Notes: a model not told the origin generated them from the sequence alone. DNA of 64,000 bases from Prorocentrum cordatum (GCA_963575745.1 CAUYUJ010021650.1:72007-136006), one strand, 5' to 3'; counted from the first letter of the stretch, positions 21,301 through 32,743 are shown. A program made the numbers and translations.

Positions 21301-21575
21301 ATGGTATGTATGTATGTATGTATGTATGTATGTATGCATGCCGGCATGCATGCATGCATGTATGCATGTATGTTCGTATGCATGTATGTATGTATGTATG
21401 TATGCATGCATGCATGCATGCATGTATGTATGTATGTATGTATGTATGTATGTACGTACGTACGTACGTACGTATGTATGTATGTATGTATGTATGTGTA
21501 TACAGTTATGTATGTATGGGTGTATGCATGCATGCATGCATGTATGTATGTACGTACGTACGTACGTCTGTATGA
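21301..21575. repeat. TATG/CATG/TACG tetranucleotide array
   Basis: Blocks of GTAT, GCAT and GTAC tetramers follow each other with exact phase. The internal blocks differ by single transitions of one base, as expected from expansion of point variants. ATGCATGC and GTACGTAC blocks are self-complementary. Confidence 0.95.
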
Positions 21576-22036
21576 TGATGCTGATGATGACGATGGTGCT
21601 GATTTCGATACTGATGGTGATGATTGTAATGCAAGTGAACATGATGATGACGACGGTGATGATGCTGATGGTGTTGCTGCTGATGATGCAGAATGCTTCT
21701 GATAACGATGATGCTGATGATGATGCTGGTGACCTTTATGATGATGCTGATGATGATGGTGACGGTGATGATGATGGTGATGATGATATTCATCATCATG
21801 ATGAAGATGCTGATGAATGGTGAGGATGACGACGGTGATGATGATGATGATGAGGATGATGATGATGAGGATGAGGATGAGGATGCGGATGGGACAGAGG
21901 AGGATGAGACAGAGGAGGAGGCGGATGGTCTTGATGATGTTCTGGTGATGGAGTTGATGAGGCCGCGGAGGAGGCTACGGATGAGAACTTTGGATGACAC
22001 TGACGACAAGGATAATGGTGTTGGTGATGATGATGT

Positions 22037-22087
<51 letters not shown>

Positions 22088-22181
22088 GGTTGCTGCTGCT
22101 GATGCTGACGATGATGCTGCTGATGATGGTGACGTGGATGATGATGATGAGGAGGATGGTGATGATGATGATGCAGGTGCC

Positions 22182-22220
<39 letters not shown>

Positions 22221-22440
22221 AATGATGATGATGATGATGAACATGACGATTATTATTTTGATGTTGTTGATGCTGATGACGATAATGGTGATGGTGATGA
22301 TGATGACGATGCTGCGGATTATGAGGACGATGCTAGCGGTGCTGTTGATGATGCTGATGGTGATGGCGATGATGATGCTGATTCAGCAGATGCTGTTTAT
22401 GATGATGTCGATGATGAGGCGGATGATTATGGATATGGGA
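21576..22440. repeat. GAT triplet array
   Basis: About 860 bp of GATGATGCT type. Purest at 22,030-22,090 and 22,180-22,240. Confidence 0.95.
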
Positions 22441-22689
22441 CTGGGAGCCGGCGGTAAACCGTCAACCTAGGTTACCGCCGGGAACTCGTAGAGCTTCCTC
22501 GTGCAATGCGGGCGCGGCAATCTCGCATTCCGCGCGCGCGAGGGTGCGGTTTCATGGAGGAGAACTAGAGGAGAAGAAGGAGTAAGGAGAAATGGGATGG
22601 AGGAGGGCAGGGAAGAGAAGGAAGAGGAGGAGGAGGAGGAGGAGGAGCATAAGGAGCAGAAGGACGGGAAGGATCAAGAAAGGCATCGT

Positions 22690-23725
22690 TATCTCTGAGA
22701 AAAAACAGTAGAGTACCAGTAGTTTTCTGGTTCTAACTCTGGAAGCGTGACGAGTTCGGGCATCTGGATACTTGAGACGAGCGCGCCTGATGATTTCCTT
22801 CCGGTTGCTGTGCCAGACAGGTCTGTAGCTCATCCGCATGTCGAGTTATCTGAAGAAAGTTACCATCATCTCTCTAAACATTTAGCAGAGTACGAATAGT
22901 TTTGGACCCAGCTCTGGTATCAGACCGAGTTGGGGCGTCTGGATACTCTGGTCTAGCGCGTCGGAATGTTTCCTTTCGACTGTTGTGACAAACAGGTCTG
23001 TAGCTCATGTCCAGCTCCAGTTCAGTCAAGTAAACCATCACCATCTCGAAAAAAATGCAGCGTCCCACTTGTTTTTCGGACCGTAGCAGACCGAGTTCAG
23101 GCATCTAGATACTTTAGACTAGCGCGCCCGATGATAGTCTTTCGATTGCTGTGCCTAACAGCTCGGTAGCTCATCTCCAGCTCGAGTTGAGCCAAGAAAC
23201 TCATTATCATCTTTAAAAAATTAGCAGCGTACGACTAATTTCGCGGACCCAGCTCTGGTAGCAGACCGAGTTCAGACCTCCAGATAGTTTAGACTAGCGC
23301 GCCTAAGGATGATATTTCGATTTCTGTGCCGGACAGCTCTGTAGCTCATCTGCAGCTCGAGTTAGGTCAAGAAACTCATCACCATCTTTAAAAAGAAGCA
23401 GAGTACGAATAGTTTCGCGGACCCAACCCTGGTAGCAGACCGGGTTCCGACCTCTAGATACTTTAGACCAGCGCGCCTGATGATGGTCTTTCGATTGTTG
23501 TGACGAACAGTTTTGTAGCTCACCTGCAGTTCGAGTTCAGTCAGTAAACTGATCATCATCTTCCCAACAATTAACAGAGTACGAATAGTTTCGCGGACCC
23601 AGCTCTGGTAGCAGACCGAGTTCAGACATCTGAATATTTTAGACGAGCGCGCTTGAATATTCTAGGTGCTTCAGCTGTGCTTGCCAGCTCTGTAGGTCTC
23701 CTACAGCTCGAGCTAAGTTAAGAAA
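22690..23725. repeat. ~175-bp tandem satellite, six units
   Basis: The marker GTAGCTCAT (or GTAGGTCTC) occurs at 22,825, 23,000, 23,166, 23,341, 23,515 and 23,692, giving steps of 175, 166, 175, 174 and 177 bp. Each unit also has AGTACGAATAGTTT, GACCCAGCTCTGGTA, CAGACCGAGTT and GAGCGCGCCTGATGA-like blocks. On the minus strand most units read as a similar peptide (MSYRPVCHNSRKE), but the phase is lost between units. GC is lower than in the flanks. Confidence 0.9.
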
Positions 23726-24020
23726 GCCGGCAGGACCTGCCAAGATGACACTAAACAGCCGATCCCGCCGAAGTGCTTTTTGGCAGTGGTATGTACCCGA
23801 TCGACCTGAGATTAATATGGCGAGCGGGAATAAGATCGAAAATGGGGGGGGACATACTAGAGCTCTAACGAATGGTTGAATTCCGAGAAATCGAATTTAA
23901 ACCGAGCAAAATTATGCAAAACTTCCGTCGAGATTCTTTTTGCCAGCTAGCCCCCCAGCGCGCCGGAATTACTTTTCTAGCTTCGCCGCTAACGCTCTTA
24001 GGGGAGCTCTACGAGCCAAG
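23726..24020. other. Nothing recognised
   Basis: Relatively AT-rich sequence between satellite and GAT array. Confidence 0.4.
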
Positions 24021-24262
24021 TTTGGCGCTGATGGTGACGCTGATGATGCGGATGATACTGATAAGGGTGCGGATGGTGTGGAAGATGATGATGATGATGC
24101 TAAGGGTGATTTTGCTGACGGTTGTGGTGATGATGGTGATGCTGATGATAACGATGGTTATGCTGTTGGTAACGGAAGTGCTGCTGATGATGAAGATGAT
24201 GTTGTTGTTGATGATGAGGATGATGGTGACGACGATGATAATAATAAGGAGGAGGAGGAGGA
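24021..24262. repeat. GAT triplet array
   Basis: Interrupted GATGATGCT, ending in AATAATAAGGAGGAGG. Confidence 0.9.
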
Positions 24263-25038
24263 GGATCTGGTCTGCGGGTACACCCGGCTCCTGGCTCCCT
24301 GGCCAGTGTTCGGTGGATGCCGCTCATCGTATGCAAGGTGGGCGAGGGCCACCCATGAAGGCGCCTGTCCTTCCAGTCAGCCGCGCTGCGTGGCTTCGGT
24401 TTCTTCGCCCCGTAGCCACATTTCATTTGCCTGTATAGTGCACTGTAGCACTGTAACTTTTGATTGGTCTGTCAGTGGAGCCTCCGGCTGTGATCTGGTA
24501 TGGAATGCTCCCCTCTCCTTGCTCTTTGCTTTCTCCTTCTTCCTCTGCTCTCTGCTGCCCTGTCCAAACTCGCGTTGGAGCGCTTGTGCGGGTCCCGTCG
24601 TTACTGGTCGCCGGTAAGGGGTACGCACGCACGAGTTTTTTTTGAAATTAAAAGGCGCAGTTTGGCCGTTTTTAGGTCGACGCTACCGCACGTGGGCGTA
24701 TGAGTCAGTCTGCCATCCATGACAGTTGTTTGTTTCGGCGCAGGGCGTCCCACCATGCTACATTGATCTGCTGCTGGCCGCAGTGCGCCCGCTTCTGGCG
24801 GGGCCCCGGCAATCGAAGTAGCCGAGACAAGTGCTGTGTTCATCATCGGCTGTCCGCGTCTCTCCCCCTTCCCCCCTTCCCCCCTCTCCAAAAGGTTCGT
24901 TGCGGAAACAAAGGAAAAAACAAGTCTGCGGGTGCACCCAGGGAGCAGGGAGCAGCCGGCTCCTTCGAGCCCGCGGTGTCGCAGCCGCTCGGGGCAGGCC
25001 GTGCCGTGTGTGCACAGCCGGCCCCTCCGGGGCCGCAG
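24263..25038. other. No gene recognised
   Basis: Mixed DNA. No repeat partner or exon could be supported. Confidence 0.35.
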
Positions 25039-25172
25039 CACCTCCGCGCGCGCGCGAGGCCGAGCGGGTGCTCGGCAGGCTGGCGGCGGGCAGGGAGCTC
25101 GCCGACGCGATCGGCAGCGAGGACGGGGCCCTGCTGGAGGATCGCGGGGAGGGGGGTTCGAGGAGGCGGAGG
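25039..25172 (+). CDS. Helical-repeat exon 5 (partial gene)
   Basis: Acceptor candidates GCACAG (25,017) and GGCCGCAG (25,038). The frame reads RAREAERVLGRLAAGRELAD and then AIGSEDGALLEDRGEG. It has the helical hairpin character of the neighbours: EAERVLGRLAAGRELADAI resembles AARELTAAI of the 11.3-kb exon and AAARELYTAA of the 33.2-kb exon. The 3' end is uncertain, since the frame runs into GGAGGCGG and a stop at 25,173. Confidence 0.5.
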
Positions 25173-25639
25173 TAGCGACACCGCTACTCTTTGCCTCGTG
25201 TTCGCCCTTTTGGGGGCCTCCTGGGAGGCCCTCGCCGCCACGGCAGGGTTCGCCTCGAGATTCTAGTCAGAGCGCTAGCCAGCGCAAGCGCTCTGACCGC
25301 GGGCAGCAGGCTTGCTCAGCGCTGCCGTGGGGGGGACGATGTGTTGTGGCAGTGCACGCCGTTTCCCATTGAGGCGTGATGACGCGTGAGGGGAGCTGCG
25401 TTTGACTTGGGAAAAAAACGATCCTGGTCCGAGTGCGCCCCGAGAGAGGTCCGGGGATCAGAGGTAGCGGTGGCTTGTGGTTTCCCCAAGGCGTGGACTT
25501 CCTCCTCCAATCCTGCTGCTGCTCCTCATCATTCGCCCCTCCGCCTCTCCGCTACTGGTCTCTCCTCTCCTCCTCTCCCCGCCTCCTGCCTCTCCTCATC
25601 CTCCCTCCTCCTTGTCCACTCTCCCATTTTGTTGTTCTT

Positions 25640-25830
25640 GTTTGTTTGTGAGTTCTGTCTCTGTCTGTCTCTGTATTATTTTATTTTCTCTCTAATTATC
25701 TCTCTCGCTCTCTCTCTCTCTCTCGCTCTTTTGGTCTCTCTCTCTCTCTCTCTCTTTCTCGCCCTCTCTCGCATCTCTCTCTATACATATATAGATACAA
25801 GTATCTCTCGCTCTCTAGATATATCAGAGT
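25640..25830. repeat. TCTC microsatellite with TATA end
   Basis: TCTCTCTCTCTCTCTCTC with CGCTC interruptions, then ATACATATATAGATAC. Confidence 0.9.
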
Positions 25831-25894
25831 GAGGGGGCCGAACGGTCATTCACTGTCCCTGGGCGCGTTGCTGAAGTGGGATTCCGCGATGCGG

Positions 25895-26160
25895 GTCATT
25901 GTTGCTGCTGCTGCTGCTGCTGCTGTTGTTGTTGTTGTTGTTGTTGTTGTTGGCTGTTGGTTGTTGGCTGTTGGTTGTTGGCTTTTGTTGTTGTGGTTGG
26001 TGTTGTTGTTTGGTGTTTGTTGTTGGTGTTGTTTGTTGTGTGTTGTTTCTTGTGTGCTGCTTGATGTTTGTTGTTTGTTGTTTGTTGATTATTGTGTGTT
26101 GTGTGTTCGTTGCTTGTTGCGTGTTGTTTGTTTGCTGGTCGTTGTTGTTGTTGGTGTTGG

Positions 26161-26195
<35 letters not shown>

Positions 26196-26333
26196 GTTGT
26201 TTGTTGTTTGTTGTTTGTTGTTTGTTGTTTGTTGTTTGTTGTTTGTTGTTTGTTGTTTGTTGTTTGTTGTTTGTTGTTTGTTGTTTGTTGTTTGTTGCTT
26301 GTTGCTTGTTGCTTGTTGCTTGTTGTTTGTTGT

Positions 26334-26399
<66 letters not shown>

Positions 26400-26830
26400 G
26401 ACGTCGTCCCCCCCGCGACCCGGCCCGCGACCCACCCGCCACCCACCCTGCGACCCGCCTGCGACCCACTCACGCCCCACCCGCGACCCACCCCGCGACC
26501 CGGCCCGCGACCTACCCGCGACCCACCTTGCGATCCACCCGCCACCCACCCGCCACCCACCCGCGACCCAACCCGCGACCCGCCCGCGACCCATCCGCGA
26601 CCCACCTGCGACCCACCCGCGACCCACCAGCGACCCACCCGCGACCCACCCCGCGACCCACCCACATTGCTTTCACGAAAACACGGCGCCTGCGGCGGGC
26701 TCGTTATATAATTAGTAAGAATGAGGCGCCTGCGGCGGGCTTCTTCAGAGCCTCGCAGACTGCAGGCGTCGCCGCCGCCCCCTCATTCTTAACCACGACT
26801 GCGGGTGCTACGTATACCTCTCTCTCTCTC
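25895..26830 (+). repeat. Composite repeat L, copy 1 (GTT array, GCGACCCACC minisatellite, unique tail)
   Basis: Three parts in fixed order: a 500-bp GTT/GTTT array (25,900-26,398), a 10-11 bp minisatellite CGCGACCCACC (26,415-26,665), and a unique tail with GGCGCCTGCGGCGGGCT, CTTCTTCAG and CCCTCATTCTTAA (26,680-26,800). The tail start is itself duplicated (26,684 and 26,731). The same three parts occur reversed at 62,430-62,790. Confidence 0.8.
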
Positions 26831-26899
26831 TTTCTCTCTTTCCCTCTTGTTCTCCCGCTCTTGTCCACCGCCTCCGCCTCTGGCCACGACTCCGAGGTG

Positions 26900-27070
26900 A
26901 CGTCGTTGACCACGCCGACGACCACGACGCCGGTGGCGACGACGACGACGACGGCGACGACGGCGCTCTCGCCGTTGACGACGAATCGACGACAAAGACG
27001 ACGACGACTACGACTACGACGACGACGATGGCGACGACGACGACTACGTCAAGGACGATGACGACATTGA
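26900..27070. repeat. GAC triplet array
   Basis: GACGACGACGAC with TAC interruptions. Confidence 0.9.
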
Positions 27071-27112
27071 CGCTGCCGACGGATGGCGGCGCTGACGGCG
27101 GCGACGGCGACG

Positions 27113-27224
27113 GCGGCGCCTCGCGCGCCCCCGTGGAGGCCGCGGTCCCGCGCGCCAGGGAGGCCGGCGTGGAGGCGGCCATCGTGGAAAGGGGCGCCGA
27201 AGCGCTGCGGCGGCACTCGTTCAG
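27113..27224 (+). CDS. Helical-repeat exon 6 (partial gene)
   Basis: The frame reads RAPVEAAVPRAREAGVEAAI followed by VERGAEALRRHSF, then a GC-type donor CAG|GCGGCC at 27,224. RAREAGVEAAIVERGAEAL fits the hairpin of the 16.5-kb exon position by position (KAREAGVTPSMIEDGEKVL). No clear acceptor was found, so the start is approximate. It is framed by GAC and GTC arrays. Confidence 0.55.
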
Positions 27225-27236
27225 GCGGCCCCAGCC

Positions 27237-27397
27237 TCCGCGGTCGTCGTCGTCGTCGTCAGCGTCGTCAGCGTCGTGAGCGTCGTCGTCAGCGTCGTAG
27301 TCGTCGTTGTTGTCGTCCTCGTGTTCGTCTTCGACGCCGCGGCCGACGCCGTCTGTGCGTGGTCGTCGCGGCCGTCGCTGTGCTGGTCGTCGCCGCG

Positions 27398-27434
<37 letters not shown>

Positions 27435-27452
27435 GCAGCGGCGGCATATCTG
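27237..27452. repeat. GTC triplet array
   Basis: GTCGTCGTC with AGC interruptions, ending at the MITE. Confidence 0.9.
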
Positions 27453-27453
27453 T

Positions 27454-27663
27454 CTGCGTCGGGTAGATGGGGTCGAAGGATCGCTCGTCATCGCCGATGC
27501 ATCGACGATGCGGGTCGATGTGGATCCAGAACTTCTCCACGCCGTTGGCGCGGATGCATCGCCGACGTCGCGGATGTATCGCCGACGCATTGCCGCTATA
27601 TACATCGGTGGTGCTTCGGCGAGGCGGCGCGATCCTCCGGACCCCATCTGCTCGGACCCCATC
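27454..27663 (+). mobile_element. GATGGGGTC-family MITE, copy 1
   Basis: About 210 bp. The left end GTAGATGGGGTCGAAGGATC is mirrored at the right by GGCGGCGCGATCCTCCGGAC and CCCATCTGCTCGGACCCCATC. The middle carries GATGCATCG repeats, GGTCGATGTGGATCC and TTCTCCACGCCG, shared with copies at 29,424 and 47,517. Confidence 0.8.
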
Positions 27664-28420
27664 GGGGTGTCCTCTACAGGGGGCCACCAGCCTATCACCT
27701 CGAGGTGTAATGGTCGGATGCCGCGAGGCCCTACGGAGATGGCAGCTGTCTCCACCAAGAGGGGGGCAGGTCGGACAGGTGGGGCCAGATCTGTTCTTTG
27801 CTGAGCGATGTCTGTGCGAATGAGGGCACGCAAGGAAGCAGCAAAGTGCATTATGCAAGCCTGCCAGAGCCAATGCTCTGCCAGGTCGGTATATTTGGGG
27901 CGGGTTGTATTGTTTCATTGATGGCTCAGTTTTACTCTTCTGGTTTCTTGTGCAATGCAGCATGTAAACTTCATATTACATAGATCGACCTTACCATGAG
28001 GACTGCCGCAGATGCACACGCCGTGCGTAAACTCGCTCGTGAGTGTCAACGAACTCGTTTCAAGTATGAATTCATGGCGGCTTGTGTGGTATCCTGGACG
28101 TGCACATGCAAAGTGTCGAGTCACATCGTATCGTACCGTACCTTACCATGCCGCACCGCGCCATGACAAGTTTCATTCCCACAGCCATCACTACTACGGT
28201 GGCTGTTGCCATGACCACCTGGATTGTCCGCGAAATTGTTATTTCAACTGCCGTGCTATTCCTGGTACCTTTGCCACTCTTACTGTGTGCTGCAAGTGCA
28301 TTGGCCTTATCTCTAAGTTGTTTTGATTGCCGTTGCCCTGTTGCCATATCACACCATACCTTACCTTAGCATCTCGTCCCTGCCACAGGGCATATAGGAT
28401 GCATCTGCATCTGGTGCCGC
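27664..28420. other. Lower-GC region without a clear gene
   Basis: AT content is higher than around. A frame at 28,082-28,369 (+) is hydrophobic (VREIVISTAVLFLVPLPLLL) and could be a membrane segment. CGTACCTTACCAT-like short units occur at 28,130-28,170 and 28,355. No splice or family evidence. Confidence 0.3.
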
Positions 28421-28424
28421 TGCA

Positions 28425-28535
28425 TATTGTTGCGGCCGATCCGGCTCGATTCCGACTCCGTGTCGATATGGCCCGATCCGATGCACATTCCGATCCGAAC
28501 CGATCCGCTCCTCATCTCCGCCAGGACGCTCGCAT
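28425..28535 (+). repeat. Dispersed repeat N, copy 1 (CCGATCCGA-rich)
   Basis: TTGCGGCCGATCCGGCTCGA followed by TTCCGACTCCGTGTCGAT matches 41,850-41,880, with further CGATCCGA units. Confidence 0.65.
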
Positions 28536-29151
28536 AGGTTGACCAGCCTGAAACATATCCCTATGCCTGGCATCGCCTTGTCTCGATACCGATCTTAGGG
28601 TTCCCCCCAACTTCTGAGATCGCATCCCTGACACTGCCATCGCCTTTTGGCTTGGCATCTTAGGGATAGGGATAGAGGTGCGGTACGAGCACAGATCTCG
28701 CGCCTCGCGGCCCAGGCCCAGGCCGGCCAGGTGTGCATCTCCAGAGGGCGGCGCGAGAGCAAGAGTGCAGTTCCGCCATCGTTCTCGGGCTAGCGCGAAG
28801 CGCGTGCTCAGGAGGTCTAACCCGCTGGCCCCTCTCCTCTCGCATCCTTCCTCTCCTCCATCCCCTCGACGACGACGAGGACGAGGACGAGGTCGACGGC
28901 GACGAGGCCCGAGAGACTCTGGGTGCCTCCGTTAAACTCCGAGGCCCTCTTGCAGTGTCCAAGATCCCCCGAAGGCCATCTAAAAAACGCCTACACCGTA
29001 GGCGGGGATTTATCCACATCCACCGGCGTGGGGATCAGTCCCCAGGCGGTGGGCGTGGGTACAAGTCCCGCACCGCACCACTCTTGATCAATCTCTCAAA
29101 GCATCCTCGACGGCGGCGGCGCCGTCGACGGCGACGACCACGGCGGCGCAG
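28536..29151. other. No certain gene
   Basis: At 28,860-28,990 (+) an acidic-then-basic frame (DDDEDEDEVDGDEARETLGA, then VKLRGPLAVS) may contain an exon. No borders are convincing. Confidence 0.3.
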
Positions 29152-29270
29152 CCGCCGAGGAGAGCGCTGGATGCGGCCGCCGCGGCCGCCGGAGCGGACC
29201 CGAGCCTGGAGGAGGGGCTGAGCCAGGACGCCCTTTTCGCGCGCGGCGCGCGCGCCGCGGCTCGGCGAAC
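29152..29270 (+). CDS. Helical-repeat exon 7 (partial gene)
   Basis: Acceptor GGCGGCGCAG at 29,151. The frame reads PPRRALDAAAAAAGADPSLE followed by EGLSQDALFARGARAAARR. AAGADPSLEEGL matches the turn of the 16.5-kb exon (EAGVTPSMIEDG), so this is probably the same helical hairpin module. The 3' border is not clear. Confidence 0.45.
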
Positions 29271-29331
29271 GGGGGCGGTCGGACGAGGAGGCGGGTTCTC
29301 CGGAGGCCTCCCGAGGTGTCCAGAGCTTCCT

Positions 29332-29420
29332 GCTGCTCCTCCTCCTCCTCCTCCTCCTCCTCCTCCTCCTCCTCCTCTCCTCGTCCCCCTCGTCCTCCTC
29401 TCCTCGTCCCCCCCGGTCAA
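29332..29420. repeat. CTCCTC pyrimidine array
   Basis: CCTCCTCCTCCTCC continuing as CTCGTCC. Confidence 0.9.
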
Positions 29421-29423
29421 GCT

Positions 29424-29604
29424 GGAGCGTGCAGATGGGTCAGAGGATCGTGCCGCATCGCCGGTGCGTCGGCGATGCGGTACCGTGTGGGACCCGACTT
29501 TCTCCACGCCGACGGCGCCGCTGCGTCGCCGACGTCGCTGATGCATCGGCGGTGCACAGGCAATGCGGCGCGAGCCTCCGACCCTCTTTACTCGGACTCC
29601 ATTG
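29424..29604 (+). mobile_element. GATGGGGTC-family MITE, copy 2
   Basis: Left GCAGATGGGTCAGAGGATCG, right (inverted) CAATGCGGCGCGAGCCTCCG followed by ACTCGGACTCCATTG. The middle has CCCGACTTTCTCCACGCCG as in copies 1 and 3. Confidence 0.8.
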
Positions 29605-29769
29605 AGGCTGCCTCTGCGCGCAAAGGGGGACGGTCGGGCACAACTTGTCCGCGGGGGGGGTCGGCCCCCGTGCCGTGTGAGCACGTGGCGGCGCGCGAGT
29701 ATCTAATTATCCCGCGCGAACTAGCCGCTGGGATTCTCCTCCCTGCTCGAGGGGGCCCGCCAGAGCGCG

Positions 29770-30015
29770 TCAGGGGCAGCGTTAGAGGGAGGGATATGCT
29801 TCGAGGCTTGAGGTTTTCAGGCGCTTTTGTCGGCTTGCAGCGGGTTTCCAGCCTCGGGGTGCCCTCCAGCGGCTGCAACTCGCCGAGAGCGTGCTGGGTC
29901 TCGAACGGCCGCCAGAGGGCCGAGTTATGACCCGAAAACCAGGGGGCAACTTTCGGGGGGGATTCGCTCACGGGGGAACGCATCGACTCCCAATCGCACA
30001 CTCATCGCCGATAGA
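29770..30015 (-). repeat. Dispersed repeat K, copy 2
   Basis: The reverse complement aligns along its length with 17,890-18,136: GGGAGTCGATGCG, GGGTCATAACTCGGCCCTCT, CTCGGCGAGTTGCAGCCGCT and a CCCCTGACGCG end. Confidence 0.75.
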
Positions 30016-30338
30016 AGGGACCGCTAGCCCACCCGGCCCGGGGACGTGCGGCTTCGCTATCGGGTGCTTACCGCCGATCTATCGACCATGTATCTGCGAT
30101 CTATCGGCGATCTGTCGGCCAAGCTGAGCCAGTCCCCGCCATGTTTCCCCTCAGGCCCGCCAGAGCTTTTGGGAAGGGGCAGCAGGGCGGGAAGGCGGGG
30201 GCGGCGGGAGGGCCAGACCCCTTGGCGGATCGACTTGTCCGACCCTTGTTTTTCCCAACCATCCTGTGGTGTTGGGTCCTCGTTTTGAAGAGACAGCGCC
30301 CCGCGTCCCACCTCCTCTCCTCCTCTCTCCTCTCCTCT

Positions 30339-31878
30339 GCCGTCCGCATGCGTCCCGCACACCCATTTCGGCACACCCCTCACACGTTTCGTGGCCCCAC
30401 AGGGAGCTCCACCGAAGGCCCCATGGCTGCCGTCCGCATGCGTCCCGCACACCCATTTCGGCACACCCCTCACACGTTTCGTGGCCCCACAGGGAGCTCC
30501 ACCGAAGGCCCCATGGCTGCCGTCCGCATGCGTCCCGCACACCCATTTCGGCACACCCCTCACACGTTTCGTGGCCCCACAGGGAGCTCCACCGAAGGCC
30601 CCAGTGCTGCCGTCCGCATGCGTCCCGCACACCCATTTCGGCACACCCCTCACACGTTTCGTGGCCCCACAGGGAGCTCCACCGAAGGCCCCATGGCTGC
30701 CGTCCGCATGCGTCCCGCACACCCATTTCGGCACACCCCTCACACGTTTCGTGGCCCCACAGGGAGCTCCACCGAAGGCCCCAGTGCTGCCGTCCGCATG
30801 CGTCCCGCACACCCATTTCGGCACACCCCTCACACGTTTCGTGGCCCCATAGGGAGCTCCACCGAAGGCCCCAGTGCTGCCGTCCGCATGCGTCCCGCAC
30901 ACCATTTCGGCACACCCCTCACACGTTTCGTGGCCCCATAGGGAGCTCCACCGAAGGCCCCACAGCATGCTCGTCAAGGCACACCCATTTCGTCCACACG
31001 TTTCACACGTGGCCCCATAGGGAGCTCCACCGAAGGCCCCATGGCTGCCGTCCGCATGCGTCCCGCACACCCATTTCGGCACACCCCTCACACGTTTCGT
31101 GGCCCCACAGGGAGCTCCACCGAAGGCCCCAGTGCTGCCGTCCGCATGCGTCCCGCACACCCATTTCGGCACACCCCTCACACGTTTCGTGGCCCCATAG
31201 GGAGCTCCACCGAAGGCCCCATGGCTGCCGTCCGCATGCGTCCCGCACACCCATTTCGGCACACCCCTCACACGTTTCGTGGCCCCACAGGGAGCTCCAC
31301 CGAAGGCCCCAGTGCTGCCGTCCGCATGCGTCCCGCACACCCATTTCGGCACACCCCTCACACGTTTCGTGGCCCCATAGGGAGCTCCACCGAAGGCCCA
31401 TGGCTGCCGTCCGCATGCGTCCCGCACACCCATTTCGGCACACCCCTCACACGTTTCGTGGCCCCACAGGGAGCTCCACCGAAGGCCCCAGTGCTGCCGT
31501 CCGCATGCGTCCCGCACACCCATTTCGGCACACCCCTCACACGTTTCGTGGCCCCATAGGGAGCTCCACCGAAGGCCCCATGGCTGCCGTCCGCATGCGT
31601 CCCGCACACCCATTTCGGCACACCCCTCACACGTTTCGTGGCCCCACAGGGAGCTCCACCGAAGGCCCCAGTGCTGCCGTCCGCATGCGTCCACACCCAT
31701 TTCGGCACACCCCTCACACGTTTCGTGGCCCCATAGGGAGCTCCACCGAAGGCCCCATGGCTGCCGTCCGCATGCGTCCCGCACACCCATTTCGGCACAC
31801 CCCTCACACGTTTCGTGGCCCCACAGGGAGCTCCACCGAAGGCCCCAGTGCTGCCGTCCGCATGCGTCCCGCACACCA
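30339..31878 (+). repeat. 90-bp tandem repeat, ~17 units, partly a 180-bp dimer
   Basis: Each unit starts GCCGTCCGCATGCGTCCCGC and includes CATTTCGGCACACCCCTCAC and GGGAGCTCCACCGAAGGCCC. Almost only two places vary: CACAGGG or CATAGGG, and CCATGGCT or CCAGTGCT. From 31,047 on the two types alternate strictly, giving a 180-bp higher-order unit. One degenerate unit (30,961-31,046) interrupts, and a few units have 1-3 base deletions (31,317, 31,676). Because 90 is a multiple of three, frames of 598 codons (+) and 643 codons (-) stay open. I treat them as by-products. Confidence 0.95.
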
Positions 31879-32340
31879 GGTGTGTGGCGTGCCGACATGG
31901 GCGTCGCGGCGCGCGGGCGCTGCCGTCGGGGTTCCCAGGGAAGCCCCCTGCAGAGGCGACGCTCAGAGTCACGAGTACCGAGAGTCACGCAGACCCAAAC
32001 TGTTCACAGTCGTATACATACATTTACACTGGGCGTATCCATGCACGCATTCATGCGAATAGAATCAATCGCGCGCAGATTCATTCATAATCAGACTCGC
32101 TCGCGATCCGACTCGCACGCGCTCAAGCTTTCATATTCGGACCTATCGTCTTCGTTCGTGTTGTGTACACTGCCACGCATATCGGCACACCCCTCATACG
32201 GCTCGTGGCCCCATAGGGAGCGCCACCGAAGAAGATATTCACAATTGCGGTACCCTCAACTGCATATGGTTGGGTCAATCGCCAGGCTAATTTTATCTCG
32301 GCCTGAAGCCAGAAACCATTGGGGGAGCAGCGGATAAGGG
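31879..32340. other. No gene; single stray 90-bp repeat piece
   Basis: At 32,178-32,232 a piece, CGGCACACCCCTCATACGGC continuing to CCATAGGGAGCGCCACCGAAG, is a diverged fragment of the 90-bp unit. The rest has no support. Confidence 0.6.
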
Positions 32341-32344
32341 GGGC

Positions 32345-32420
32345 CCGTAACGTCACGATTTGCGCCTGCGCCGTCTGGGAACTAGTTCCCCGAGCGCTGG
32401 TGCGAACCGTGACTTCACCA
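32345..32420. mobile_element. Short palindromic element (AACGTCACGA type), copy 1
   Basis: GTAACGTCACGATTTGCGCC and, inverted, GGTGCGAACCGTGACTTCAC around a TCTGGGAACTAGTTCCC centre. The sequence also matches 42,035-42,150 in the same order. Confidence 0.55.
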
Positions 32421-32479
32421 GGGGGAGAAGGGGCGGCGGGGTTGGCGTCAGTAGCGGGCATCACCACGATGATATTCAA

Positions 32480-32519
32480 ACGTAGTAGTAGTAGCAGTAG
32501 GCGTAGTAGTAGTAGTAGC

Positions 32520-32597
<78 letters not shown>

Positions 32598-32598
32598 C

Positions 32599-32643
<45 letters not shown>

Positions 32644-32682
32644 CTAGTACTAGTAGTTGTAGTAGTAGTCGTCGTAGTAGTC

Positions 32683-32743
<61 letters not shown>

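Noticed and set aside
30339-31878. CRISPR array or a repeat protein gene on either strand
   Set aside because: The 90-bp units are contiguous with no unique spacers, and frames are open on both strands only because the unit is divisible by three and lacks stops.
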